Below, piece after piece: positions 52,076 through 60,823 of a stretch of 64,000 nt of DNA. Source of the stretch: CAG-877 sp045125935 (GTDB taxonomy: Bacteria; Bacillota_I; Bacilli_A; RF39; UBA660). Position numbers and translations under genes: made by a program. How positions within the stretch are numbered: the first letter of the stretch is position 1; each line of letters starts with the position of its first letter. The stretch spans positions 186,001 through 250,000 of the forward strand of contig JBGVNW010000068.1 in the NCBI GenBank assembly GCA_045125935.1, read 5' to 3'. The notes beneath the pieces are model-generated. The model had not been told where the DNA came from, ran no database searches, and saw only the letters and a list, made by a program, of their open reading frames with translations.

Positions 52076-54403
52076 ATGGCAGATAAAAAAGTTTTTACAA
52101 ATACATATATTACTGGTAAAGGTAGACAAAATTATTTGAGAATTGATAATCTCGAAGATCCTTTATTTACAAGTTTTACTTTTGATGTTGATTTTATTGC
52201 GTCTCCATTATTTTACACTATTTCGAATGGTGGATATACTGGTGACGCTAAAGGTATTGCCGCAAATATTGAAACTGCATTGAAAGAAACATATAAGAAT
52301 ATGAAAGAAGGATATGATATATTGCCTGTAAATAGTGCTTTTAAATTGGGGGATGATAAATTAGGTTTTGGTATTCAACAGAATGTATATATGGATAAAC
52401 CAATATATGGTGCTGTTGAATATATTTACATGGTAGATAAGAGAAACGGAACTAATGAACAAAATGATGTTACAAGTGTAGGCGATGGTGGAACCGTAAG
52501 TCTTAATGGCAGTTATAATCTTGGTAATTCTGTTAATGATGTTGTTAATGAAAGTGATAAAAAATGGGCGGAAAACAAATTAAAGCAAGCACAAGCACAG
52601 AAAACAGCTAGTGAAGATATTTTGAAAGAAAAAAAACAAGAACATGAAACCAATGCAGCAAGTGTTGATAAATATAAGAATGAATATGAATCTAAAAAAT
52701 ATGAAAAAAATAATAACGGAGAAATTACTGCTGACAAAGAGAAAGATTTACAAGATAAAATAAATAAACATAAAAAATTTGAAGAAGAATTTAATAATTT
52801 AAAGAAAGACATTGCTGATTGGGTAAATGGTGAAATAAAAAATAAACAAAAAACAATTGAAGATTCATATAATAATGAATGTGTAAAGAAAATAGCATCA
52901 TATAATAATCTTTCTTCTTGTAGTGATGAAGATAAACAAACATATTATGATGCGTTAAAAAAAGAATTTGGAGATAAATTTGTATATAAATATATATTGG
53001 GTGATAAAACATCATCATTAATGGTTAAACTTAAAGATACCTTTAATGAACTTGTATCTTGTTCAAATAATTCTTTATATAAAACAGGTAAAGAAGATAA
53101 TAATACTTTATTAATAGAAGAAAACTCAAGTGACAATAGATCCGCAGTAAGAGGAACAAAAATATTTAGTAAGTTTAAAGAAAGACTTAAATCATCAAAT
53201 ATAATTGAATCTAATGCAACCGATTTACCAGAAGGGTGTTATGTGTATGCTGATCAAATAAACAACTATCCAGAATGGTTGGATCAGTTGCAATATGGAT
53301 TTGTTGATTTTATAAAATATTGTATCTCAAAATCTAAAGATGAAGTTGATTATAATGTAGATAATGCAGACTCTATTTGTGATGATTGGGTGATAATGTC
53401 AAAAGCATTAATGTCATACAAATGTGATGTATCAATATCTTTTGTTAATTTTGGAGAAGATGCTATCAGAAAAAATAAAGAAGAAATGAGTAAGTCAGAA
53501 GGAGACTTAAATACATTAAGAAATGAATTATATGGAACAGAAGACGGTAATGTTTGTGATGAGTCTAACCCAACATCGGATAGCATATGTGGAAAATATA
53601 TAGAAGCAAAAGAAAAATTGGAGAATGATGAATATTCTCAAGCGCAGAAATCGCAAAATCTTGCAAAAGCAGAAGAGGAAGATATGCAAAGAATGTTGGA
53701 TGAATATAATGCAAAAAATAAAGATGTTGGCGATAGTGAAGACGATGGGGATAGCAATGATGTTGTAAATACTGATAATACTAATCCTTCAGGAAATAAT
53801 GCTAAACCAACAAATGTAGAACAATCACAAGAAAACACTCGACCCGCTGTTGCCCCACAAACGGTTTTAGATATGTTGGGATTTATATCTGGTATGAAAA
53901 AACTTATAAATGATTATCCATATATTATCACTTCAATAACTGGTTTGGATATAGCATATAATAAAAATTATGGAATAAAGGATCCTTATTTGGGTTCTGG
54001 AGATGATAAAATAACATTAACATGTTTTGAATCATTAGATTTAAGAGTTTCATCTATGTTTAATAGATATTTTAATGCTGTATATGATAGACAATATAGA
54101 AGAGAGAGAGTGCCTGTTAATTTAAGAAGATTTAATTGTTCTGTATATGTTCATGATGTTAGAAATTTCGTTTCAAGGGATAGAGCAACATATGAAAATA
54201 GAATATTTGAATTAACGGATATGTATTATAGTGTTATAGAATTTAGATTTTATGATTGCGAAATTGTCCCAGAAGAAACAGGAAATATTTTTAATGATAT
54301 ATCCAATGAATCACCTTCGGAAATGAAGAGAACTAATTTCACATTTACATATGGAAATTGTATTATTAATTTTATTCCACGATCAGAAATTGAAGGAAAA
54401 TAA
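52076..54403 (+). CDS. Tail-tube-like baseplate protein with a long coiled-coil insertion
   Basis: 775 aa. Residues 1-140 and about 600-775 are beta-rich and conserved in style with tube-forming proteins (FTFDVDFIASPLFYTIS near 35, then RRFNCSVYVHDVRNFVSRD near 690). Between them, residues about 160-300 and 480-560 are Lys/Glu-rich coiled coil and a Gly/Asn-rich linker. T4 gp48/gp54 start the tail tube on the baseplate; a protein with the two halves of such a fold interrupted by a large insertion fits this order of genes. It is the last plus-strand virion gene before convergence. Confidence 0.5.
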   Translation: MADKKVFTNTYITGKGRQNYLRIDNLEDPLFTSFTFDVDFIASPLFYTISNGGYTGDAKGIAANIETALKETYKNMKEGYDILPVNSAFKLGDDKLGFGIQQNVYMDKPIYGAVEYIYMVDKRNGTNEQNDVTSVGDGGTVSLNGSYNLGNSVNDVVNESDKKWAENKLKQAQAQKTASEDILKEKKQEHETNAASVDKYKNEYESKKYEKNNNGEITADKEKDLQDKINKHKKFEEEFNNLKKDIADWVNGEIKNKQKTIEDSYNNECVKKIASYNNLSSCSDEDKQTYYDALKKEFGDKFVYKYILGDKTSSLMVKLKDTFNELVSCSNNSLYKTGKEDNNTLLIEENSSDNRSAVRGTKIFSKFKERLKSSNIIESNATDLPEGCYVYADQINNYPEWLDQLQYGFVDFIKYCISKSKDEVDYNVDNADSICDDWVIMSKALMSYKCDVSISFVNFGEDAIRKNKEEMSKSEGDLNTLRNELYGTEDGNVCDESNPTSDSICGKYIEAKEKLENDEYSQAQKSQNLAKAEEEDMQRMLDEYNAKNKDVGDSEDDGDSNDVVNTDNTNPSGNNAKPTNVEQSQENTRPAVAPQTVLDMLGFISGMKKLINDYPYIITSITGLDIAYNKNYGIKDPYLGSGDDKITLTCFESLDLRVSSMFNRYFNAVYDRQYRRERVPVNLRRFNCSVYVHDVRNFVSRDRATYENRIFELTDMYYSVIEFRFYDCEIVPEETGNIFNDISNESPSEMKRTNFTFTYGNCIINFIPRSEIEGK

Positions 54404-54405
54404 AG

Positions 54406-54434
54406 AAAGGTCAGGGTTTAACCCTGACCTTTTA
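54406..54434. terminator. Bidirectional terminator between converging tail genes
   Basis: 11-bp stem AAAGGTCAGGG / CCCTGACCTTT with a 5-nt loop and flanking A and T runs, so both strands can use it. Confidence 0.85.
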
Positions 54435-54674
54435 AAATTTAGGAATATCTATTTTAGGCATATTTGATATAGGTGGTTTTGAAACATAATTTTGTGCCGC
54501 CTTCATCATTCTGTCTGGATTATATTTTGAAATATCTAATCCATTCTCACTATTTTGTTTTTCTTCTTCTTCTTTTCTTTCTTCAAGAATTTGTGAATAT
54601 GTTTCTAACACATTTTGAAACTCATAAAATAACATTCCCATAATTGTATCATATTGCATATGGAGTTTTTCCAT
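54432..54674 (-). CDS. Small protein next to gp26-like gene, possible gp51-like
   Basis: 80 aa if started at the ATG at 54674 (16 bp after the upstream stop); the frame stays open to 54731, overlapping the previous gene by 41 bp. It is helical (MEKLHMQYDTIMGMLFYEF) with a charged middle and a Pro-rich end. In T4 gene 51 works with gene 26 in hub assembly, and the position fits, but the sequence similarity is not clear. The relation to the gp26-like frame (+1/-2) and lack of a slippery site argue against frameshift fusion. Confidence 0.5.
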   Translation of the reverse strand: MEKLHMQYDTIMGMLFYEFQNVLETYSQILEERKEEEEKQNSENGLDISKYNPDRMMKAAQNYVSKPPISNMPKIDIPKF

Positions 54675-54690
54675 TGCGATGACAATATTA

Positions 54691-55683
54691 TTATAATAAT
54701 TCGTCTCCGAAATCTGAAACTGTCGGAACAAAAAGCGATTTATATCCGTCGGGAAAGGTGATAGGAATAGTTATTTCACCTCCACAAGTTTCACATCTAT
54801 CTTTAAGTTCAAATTCAATGCCAATATTAATTTTTTCAATCAGACGATAAACCAAAGCAAACTTTTCTGTTGACCAAGTAGATAATTCACCTAATGTATT
54901 GAAAATAGATTTTTCATTTAATTTTCTCCAATTTCCAACCAAATATTGTAAGAATTCTGTTAGTGAAGCATCAATTTTCTTTTCTTTTTTTGCTTGATCT
55001 ACAATCCAATTAGAAATGATACTTGTCGATCCAATTGTGGGTGGATATAATGTGATAACACCAAAAGATTTTGTTTTAACATTATAGCACTTATTAACAC
55101 TATCATAATATTTTTCTATTTCTGGAGATGGTGTTGTAAATTGTAATTTTGTTGAATTGAAAATAATATTATCTTGTGGTTTACATCCGATAGTTTCACA
55201 TGCATTTGCAGGAACTGGAAGTTTTATAGAACTCATTCCATCTAAAAATGTAATTTCTCTAATTTTTAAAATGAGAACAATTCTATCTGCACTTAACAAA
55301 TCTCTATAACTACCAGGTATATTACCATAATATACTTTCACACATTGCGAAACCATATATGTAAGTTTGTCTGTCACATCCTTAATATCATTTTCATCAA
55401 TAGCAGAAAACTCTCTGATTTCATCTACTCTTGCAGCACGGATGCTGATTCGTGTGTTGTCTGGATAGAATCTACCAAGACTTGGTAGACAATCTAATGG
55501 AATATTATGATAGTCTCTCAATCTATCTATTCTTAATTGTTCTTCATCAAGAAATTTATTGTTTTCTTTAGGTTTATTGTCTTTAATGTTACCTAAATTG
55601 GTAATCATTTTTGGTTCTTCTTGTGTTTCTTCAAATTCTCTAAGAACCTGTTCTTCATAAGACTCATTAGTTTCTTTTTTCAT
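54691..55683 (-). CDS. 26: gp26-like baseplate hub assembly protein
   Basis: 330 aa. After a charged 50-residue leader (IRAARVDEIREFSAIDE at about 85-100) comes the body typical of the T4 gp26 baseplate family, ending with a zinc-type CETCGGEI and ITFPDGYKSLFVP. The segment LVGNWRKLNEKSIFNTLG is also in keeping with tail-assembly chaperone-like proteins. T4 gp26 is needed to form the central hub. It lies between the tape-measure-like gene and the small gene. A TATATTTA element at 55712-55719 (minus) gives it its own promoter. Confidence 0.7.
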   Translation of the reverse strand: MKKETNESYEEQVLREFEETQEEPKMITNLGNIKDNKPKENNKFLDEEQLRIDRLRDYHNIPLDCLPSLGRFYPDNTRISIRAARVDEIREFSAIDENDIKDVTDKLTYMVSQCVKVYYGNIPGSYRDLLSADRIVLILKIREITFLDGMSSIKLPVPANACETIGCKPQDNIIFNSTKLQFTTPSPEIEKYYDSVNKCYNVKTKSFGVITLYPPTIGSTSIISNWIVDQAKKEKKIDASLTEFLQYLVGNWRKLNEKSIFNTLGELSTWSTEKFALVYRLIEKINIGIEFELKDRCETCGGEITIPITFPDGYKSLFVPTVSDFGDELL

Positions 55684-55711
55684 ACGATAATCAAAATTAA
55701 AATTTATAAAG

Positions 55712-55719
55712 TAAATATA
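55712..55719 (-). promoter_or_regulatory. Bacteroidota-type -7 element upstream of the gp26-like gene
   Basis: Minus-strand TTTTTTTGTTATATTTA with TATATTTA 28 nt before the ATG at 55683. Confidence 0.55.
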
Positions 55720-55735
55720 ACAAAAAAATAAAAAA

Positions 55736-58700
55736 TTAATATCTTGTTAGGATCCATTCGTTTCCACCAGTTCCGTTTATTAAAAGTTGGATTTGAGTGT
55801 CTGGTATATCTAAAGATAATGAACCATTTATTTTATCCGCAATATTTCTTGCAATTTCATCTACATTTGAAATTCGGATACCTTTAGTTTCGCTTCCATC
55901 TTCACTAGTGGTTGTTTCAATAACACTATTCATACCACCACCAACATTACCCATAATCGGTCCTCCAATATTTCCATTGTCCATATTGTTAATCGCATCG
56001 GTATTTAAACCCATTGCATCCAAAAGATTGTTACAAGCTTCTGTAAAATTATTTACACTTTCTGTAAATTTGTTTATAATATTTTCAGATTTGTTTATTG
56101 AATTAAATGCATTAAACATATTTGTGACGGCATTTACTTGATCCATATTTACAGTATTTACGCCTTGTAAAGCGGAAGATAGTGCTCCACCAACAGATGA
56201 TATATTTGATGAATTTACACCATTTATATTAGATAATACTGAAGACATGTCTTGCAACAGATTTATGTTTAATCTTGCCCTTAATCTGTCAATAGGACCT
56301 AATGTATTTTCTTTTAAGAAGTTAAGAATATATCCGACTCCTTTCATTCCAAATTCAATTGATTTACAATTGCTTTCTGTAAACTCTCCTATTTTAGTTT
56401 TTATATCTCCTATATTATTAGCAAAAGATAATATTGCGTTATTCATTTTTAAAATCTTTTCTTCCTTTGCAAAGAATAAAGAAAAATTATAATAGTCAAT
56501 AATAGAACCACACGCATTAACAATAGATGTAATTGATTCTGCATCTATAGACTTTATATTTGCAAACTTATCTTGAATTTCACTTGCAATATTTGTAAAA
56601 TTAATTACAACATCTTTTATATGTTGTCCTTTTGATTCAATATCATCGCTAATAATTACAGATTTATAAAACCAAGATATTTTAAACAATGTAGAAACAA
56701 CTTCTTCAACAGAACCTTTTGGAATATTTCCAAGTTCTTTTAGTTTAGTAAGATTTTCAATGGTGCTTCCAAATGGTTCTAATATATTTTTATAAATTTT
56801 TGCTTGTTTAATTGCGTCTTTATCTACGGGATTATTTATATAATAATTAGATATAGCACTCATAGCATTGAGTGTTTGTATTACAAGACCCATAGGTATA
56901 CCACCAAGTTCTTTTAGTTTAGTAAGATTTTCAATGGTGCTTCCAAATGGTTTCAGCATATCTTTATATCTTTTAGCATGCTTAATTACTTTTTTCTCTA
57001 TAGGATTATTTAAATAATATTGACCTATAGCACTCATAGCATTAAGTGTTTGCATTACAAGACCCATAGGTATACCACCAAGTTCTTTTAATTTAACAAG
57101 ATATTGTAAAGTATTACCGAATGGTTTTAGCATATCTTTATATCTTTTAGCCTGCTTAATTACTTTTTTCTCTATAGGATTATTTAAATAATATTGACCT
57201 ATAGCACTCATAGCATTAAGTGTTTGCATTACAAGACCTAAAGGAATTTCACCCAGTTCTTTGAGTTTAGCTAGATATTGTAAAGTGTTGCCGAAAGGCT
57301 TCATCATATCTTTATATCTTTTAGCATGCTTAATTACTTTTTTCTCTATAGGATTATTTAAATAATATTGACCTATAGCACTCATAGCATTAAGTGTTTG
57401 CATTACAAGACCTAAAGGAACTCCACATAGTTCTTTGAGTTTAGCAAGTAGACTTGCAGACTCAATTAACGGTTTTATAATCTTGTTATAACTTTTCGCA
57501 GATTTAGTTGCTTTGGAGTTTAATGCATTTTTTGTAAAAAATGATCCTATTATATCCATTGCGTTTAATGTTTGATGAACTTCTTTTATTGGAACTTCAC
57601 CCATATCTTTTATTAATTTAAGAGATTTAACGAATTTATATAATGCTACACCCATGTTACCTAATACAACAGAACCCAATGCTATTGGAATAGAAAGTAA
57701 AGCCATATATGAAACAGATTCCGCAAATGACTCCATTGATTCAGTAATAATATTAACTTGATTAGAATTCATTTTTTCTGTTGCTTTGGATATTAGAGAA
57801 AGTGATATTGCGAACGGTAATAGACCAATAGACATTATTAACATTGCTGCAGCGCCCAATGCTATTGGAACTATTAAAAAACCGATAGTAGCAGTAGTAA
57901 CACTTAATGCTCCCGTCAATGCTACAATCATTCCAAATTGTTTCCATGTAACATCTTTTGTCGCCTGTGATATCTTACCAAGAGCAACACCAAAAATTAA
58001 TAACGAAACCGACATTGTTATCATTGCTATAGAACCAAGTAATATAGCAGCAGAAATTGGTTCTATTCCCATTACACCAACAACAACAGCAAATAATCCT
58101 GTTAATGCAGCAATCATTCCAAATTGTTTCCATGTAACATCTTTTGTCGCCTGTGATATCTTACCAAGAGCAACACCAAATAGAAGTAAAGATACACTCA
58201 TTATTGCCATTGCAATAGCACCTTTTGTGATTTCTTCTACTGCTTCTCCTAATGATTTAAAAGTTATAATATTTATTGTAATAATACCAAATACAACAAT
58301 TGAACCCAATAATGCTTCTAAACCATTTTCTGAAATTTTAGCAAGGAAATATGTTGAAATTAACATTAGTCCTGTCAATGCTGTGAACGCAAGAGCAGAA
58401 CCAGCTGCTTCAGACATTTCCTTATTATTTTTTGATATTTTTTTAGCAACAGGTATAATTATATCTACCATTACAGATAAGAGTGTTGCTCCCAAAATTG
58501 CTGGAACTGCAGTAATAATAGCAATTGTTAAAAATATTGATGTTGTCAATAAGTTTCCAACTAATACAGTTATATTTTTTGCTGCCTTTGCACCTTTATC
58601 AATATCTTTTGTATTCTTTATAAGTTTTTTAGATAAAGGAATTAAATTATCAATAACTTTTTCTAAACTTGTGATAGCATTATTTGCAAATTTTGACCAT

Positions 58701-59539
58701 ATTGAAGATACAACTAATTCCATCATTGCTTTATTTAATGATGATGCGAGTTCTTTAATGTCTTTTGCTGTTTTATTTGCATTATTAAAAGTTTTTTCAT
58801 TCTTTTTTAATGAACGAGACAATGATAATAATGAGTTGGTTTTACCAACTAATATATCAGTTAATTTTCCAATTACATTATTCTTAATAATTCTATCAAT
58901 TCTCCAACTAACTTTCCTTAATGCTTTCATCATTTCTGGTGCAGAATTGATTAATTTAATTACGGCATTAAGGTCTTTATCACTTATCTTTAAATCTTCT
59001 TTTGCATTTTTAAATACTTTTGATATAAGTTTTACTTTTTGGTTTCCAATAATGATATCTTTTAATGAAATATTTTTAAGTTTATTAAATGCATCTACAA
59101 GAGAAGATAATCCACCATTTTTATTTTGTTTATCTATATTTTTAATCATTGCTTCAGCAACTTTTTCAGAAGACTTGTCGCTTAATTTAGCAATCGCAGG
59201 TGTTGGTGTGTTACCACCTTGTTTTAAAATTGCTTTTGAAAGATCTGATATCGCTTTTGTGATATTTTTTGTTTCATCAAATATATTTTGAATATTCTTA
59301 TGATTTATTTTTATTGATTTATTATTATCGATTTCAACATTTTTCTTTTCTGTTGTGGATGCAACAACGAGTTGTTGTAGAAGATGTTTAACATCATCCA
59401 CAATAACATGAATATTATTTTGAGAATTATGAGCACCTTGTAATATAGCGAGAATTTCTTGTGTTGTTCCTGCTATATTTTTAATACCGTAATCTGGACT
59501 TGAGATTACATTCATTACATCATTGACTGTATTAGCCAT
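55736..59539 (-). CDS. Tape-measure-like tail protein with tandem repeats
   Basis: 1267 aa. The N-terminal 300 residues are coiled (with basic, helical segments). Residues about 310-640 hold a series of hydrophobic segments (ATLLSVMVDIIIPVA, TALTGLMLISTYFLA, SISAAILLGSIAMITMSV type) typical of tape-measure regions that insert into membranes. Residues about 640-990 are six copies of a 58-residue helical unit (KLKELGGIPMGLVMQTLNA then MSAIGQYYLNNPIEKK), four of them nearly identical. The end is Gly/Asn-rich. Length and gene order (after gp4-like, before gp26-like) suit a tail-length ruler. A baseplate-hub scaffold is the alternative. Confidence 0.7.
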   Translation of the reverse strand: MANTVNDVMNVISSPDYGIKNIAGTTQEILAILQGAHNSQNNIHVIVDDVKHLLQQLVVASTTEKKNVEIDNNKSIKINHKNIQNIFDETKNITKAISDLSKAILKQGGNTPTPAIAKLSDKSSEKVAEAMIKNIDKQNKNGGLSSLVDAFNKLKNISLKDIIIGNQKVKLISKVFKNAKEDLKISDKDLNAVIKLINSAPEMMKALRKVSWRIDRIIKNNVIGKLTDILVGKTNSLLSLSRSLKKNEKTFNNANKTAKDIKELASSLNKAMMELVVSSIWSKFANNAITSLEKVIDNLIPLSKKLIKNTKDIDKGAKAAKNITVLVGNLLTTSIFLTIAIITAVPAILGATLLSVMVDIIIPVAKKISKNNKEMSEAAGSALAFTALTGLMLISTYFLAKISENGLEALLGSIVVFGIITINIITFKSLGEAVEEITKGAIAMAIMSVSLLLFGVALGKISQATKDVTWKQFGMIAALTGLFAVVVGVMGIEPISAAILLGSIAMITMSVSLLIFGVALGKISQATKDVTWKQFGMIVALTGALSVTTATIGFLIVPIALGAAAMLIMSIGLLPFAISLSLISKATEKMNSNQVNIITESMESFAESVSYMALLSIPIALGSVVLGNMGVALYKFVKSLKLIKDMGEVPIKEVHQTLNAMDIIGSFFTKNALNSKATKSAKSYNKIIKPLIESASLLAKLKELCGVPLGLVMQTLNAMSAIGQYYLNNPIEKKVIKHAKRYKDMMKPFGNTLQYLAKLKELGEIPLGLVMQTLNAMSAIGQYYLNNPIEKKVIKQAKRYKDMLKPFGNTLQYLVKLKELGGIPMGLVMQTLNAMSAIGQYYLNNPIEKKVIKHAKRYKDMLKPFGSTIENLTKLKELGGIPMGLVIQTLNAMSAISNYYINNPVDKDAIKQAKIYKNILEPFGSTIENLTKLKELGNIPKGSVEEVVSTLFKISWFYKSVIISDDIESKGQHIKDVVINFTNIASEIQDKFANIKSIDAESITSIVNACGSIIDYYNFSLFFAKEEKILKMNNAILSFANNIGDIKTKIGEFTESNCKSIEFGMKGVGYILNFLKENTLGPIDRLRARLNINLLQDMSSVLSNINGVNSSNISSVGGALSSALQGVNTVNMDQVNAVTNMFNAFNSINKSENIINKFTESVNNFTEACNNLLDAMGLNTDAINNMDNGNIGGPIMGNVGGGMNSVIETTTSEDGSETKGIRISNVDEIARNIADKINGSLSLDIPDTQIQLLINGTGGNEWILTRY
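56576..57623 (-). repeat. Six tandem 174-bp repeats inside the tape-measure-like gene
   Basis: Consecutive units of about 174 bp, each 58 codons. The central four share long identical stretches at DNA level, so they arose by recent tandem duplication. The first and last units are diverged. Confidence 0.85.
57933..58180 (-). repeat. Direct repeat encoding duplicated membrane segment
   Basis: A stretch of about 60 nt around 57935-57995 recurs almost exactly around 58118-58180. It encodes LFGVALGKISQATKDVTWKQ (and LIFGVALGKIS) in the hydrophobic part of the tape-measure-like protein. Confidence 0.8.
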
Positions 59540-59556
59540 TATTATTGACAGTTATT

Positions 59557-60048
59557 TTATATAAAGTTTAAATTAGATTCTTCGGTTATATAAACGAATT
59601 TATATCCATTATCATCACACCATTTTTTTGCCGCACTTCTTTTACATGAGTTTTTAACAAAACATTCCATAAGATAGTTATAATTCTTTATGGTGTTTGG
59701 TGTTTTTCTTTTTGGTGGTTCTGGTTTTACAAGTTGATTTTTAGGTTTAACTTCAACTATATATTTAACTATTTGACCATTAGGTTTTTTATAGGCAAAA
59801 TAAAAATCTGGAAAATAGTTGTGTGTTTTTTGATCAACTATATAAAAATATTTTATTGACATTGGTTCTGATGCCCATTCAATAACTTCTTGTGTTAAGT
59901 CAAGCCATTTCATTAATTTTAATTCCCAACTACTTCGCCAAATTATTTGGTTTTTGTTAGTTTTATATTTTGTTGGATATAAAGGCGTATAATATCCTTG
60001 TTTGAATTTGCCGTATTTTGGCTTCAAGTTTTTTATATCTGTTGCCAT
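59557..60048 (-). CDS. 4: gp4-like head-completion nuclease
   Basis: 163 aa. The pattern is that of T4 gp4 and its homologues: KFKQGYYTPLYPTKY, IIWRSSWELKLMKWLD (E42), HNYFPDFYFAY (D81) and YIVEVKPKNQ (E99-x-K101), then CKRSAAKKWCDDNGYKF. E42, D81, E99 and K101 form a PD-(D/E)xK active site. In T4, gp4 finishes the head before tail attachment. It is the first gene of a minus-strand tail operon and has a late-type promoter upstream. Confidence 0.88.
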   Translation of the reverse strand: MATDIKNLKPKYGKFKQGYYTPLYPTKYKTNKNQIIWRSSWELKLMKWLDLTQEVIEWASEPMSIKYFYIVDQKTHNYFPDFYFAYKKPNGQIVKYIVEVKPKNQLVKPEPPKRKTPNTIKNYNYLMECFVKNSCKRSAAKKWCDDNGYKFVYITEESNLNFI

Positions 60049-60056
60049 ATTTTTGT

Positions 60057-60064
60057 TATATTTT
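60057..60064 (+). promoter_or_regulatory. Bacteroidota-type -7-like element for the 60.1 kb gene
   Basis: TTTTTGTTATATTTT with TATATTTT 23 nt before the ATG at 60088; its plus-strand copy overlaps the leader of the divergent gp4-like gene. Confidence 0.45.
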
Positions 60065-60082
60065 AAAGCAAATAATATAAAG

Positions 60083-60090
60083 TATTTATG
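60083..60090 (-). promoter_or_regulatory. Late-type promoter CATAAATA for the gp4-like/tape-measure operon
   Basis: Minus-strand CATAAATA 34 nt before the ATG at 60048, overlapping the start codon of the divergent 60088 gene. Confidence 0.6.
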
Positions 60091-60804
60091 GTTAAAAAAT
60101 ATGTTAAAGGAGATAGGGATAAAGTTCTAACTCGAATGAATCAAGTTAGTGATATAACTTTATATGTTCCAACACACGAAAGGTGTATGGATTATTTATA
60201 TGATGGTCTTATAACATTGTGTTATCATTATCTTGATGATAATGATGGTGATACATTTTTATCTATACCAAATATAGATTTTTATAATATTATGTTATAT
60301 GTAAACAAGTGCTGTGAAGAAAATGATATTAGTGCTGAATATATATATGCAATGATGAGTATTATGGGAACTTTTTCAAATTTGAAATATATAAGTGTTG
60401 TGTTCAGCGATGATGATGAGTTAAAGAAGTCATACGAAAAAATAATTAATATTGACCAAAATAATTTTACAAGCGAAGATATAAAAGAATTGATTAATGT
60501 ATATTCTATAGATGCTATGGAAATTTATCTTGGGGATATGTTTGACCAAGAGATTGTGGATTTTATAAATAAACATTTTATATCTAATGATATTATTTCA
60601 AATTCATATCTCGAAAGAGATTTTTTAATTACATTCGAATTTGACGAATATATATCTTATATTAATATGCTTGTTGAAAATAATATAGATAGGTTATCTA
60701 TGTATGATAATGATATAGCGGATTATTTGAGAGTATTTCCAACAATTATAGGTGATATTTCAAAACCATATATAAGATTATATACAAATTATAAAGATAT
60801 TTAA
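60088..60804 (+). CDS. Unknown protein upstream of RNase H
   Basis: 238 aa, acidic and mostly helical (DYLYDGLITLCYHYLDDNDG, DEYISYINMLVENNIDR), with no Cys-based motif, Walker box or membrane segment. I do not recognise it. It is divergent from the gp4-like gene and 19 bp upstream of the RNase H gene, which has its own promoter element in the gap. Confidence 0.55.
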   Translation: MVKKYVKGDRDKVLTRMNQVSDITLYVPTHERCMDYLYDGLITLCYHYLDDNDGDTFLSIPNIDFYNIMLYVNKCCEENDISAEYIYAMMSIMGTFSNLKYISVVFSDDDELKKSYEKIINIDQNNFTSEDIKELINVYSIDAMEIYLGDMFDQEIVDFINKHFISNDIISNSYLERDFLITFEFDEYISYINMLVENNIDRLSMYDNDIADYLRVFPTIIGDISKPYIRLYTNYKDI

Positions 60805-60811
60805 ATTTTGT

Positions 60812-60819
60812 TATATTTG
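60812..60819 (+). promoter_or_regulatory. Bacteroidota-type -7 element for RNase H
   Basis: TTTTGTTATATTTG with TATATTTG ending 4 nt before the ATG at 60824; the start codon cannot be much further downstream because the catalytic Asp is residue 9. Confidence 0.65.
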
Positions 60820-60823
60820 AAGT

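Noticed and set aside
54432..54731. Programmed frameshift linking the gp26-like gene with the small downstream frame, as in lambda G/GT
   Set aside because: The frames differ by +1/-2 rather than -1, and no XXXYYYZ slippery site is visible; an ATG 16 bp after the stop explains the second gene.
57786..59291. Long open frame (501 codons) on the plus strand opposite the tape-measure-like gene
   Set aside because: It lies wholly opposite a better-supported gene, is hydrophobic in the places expected for a shadow of a repetitive helical protein, and has no promoter.
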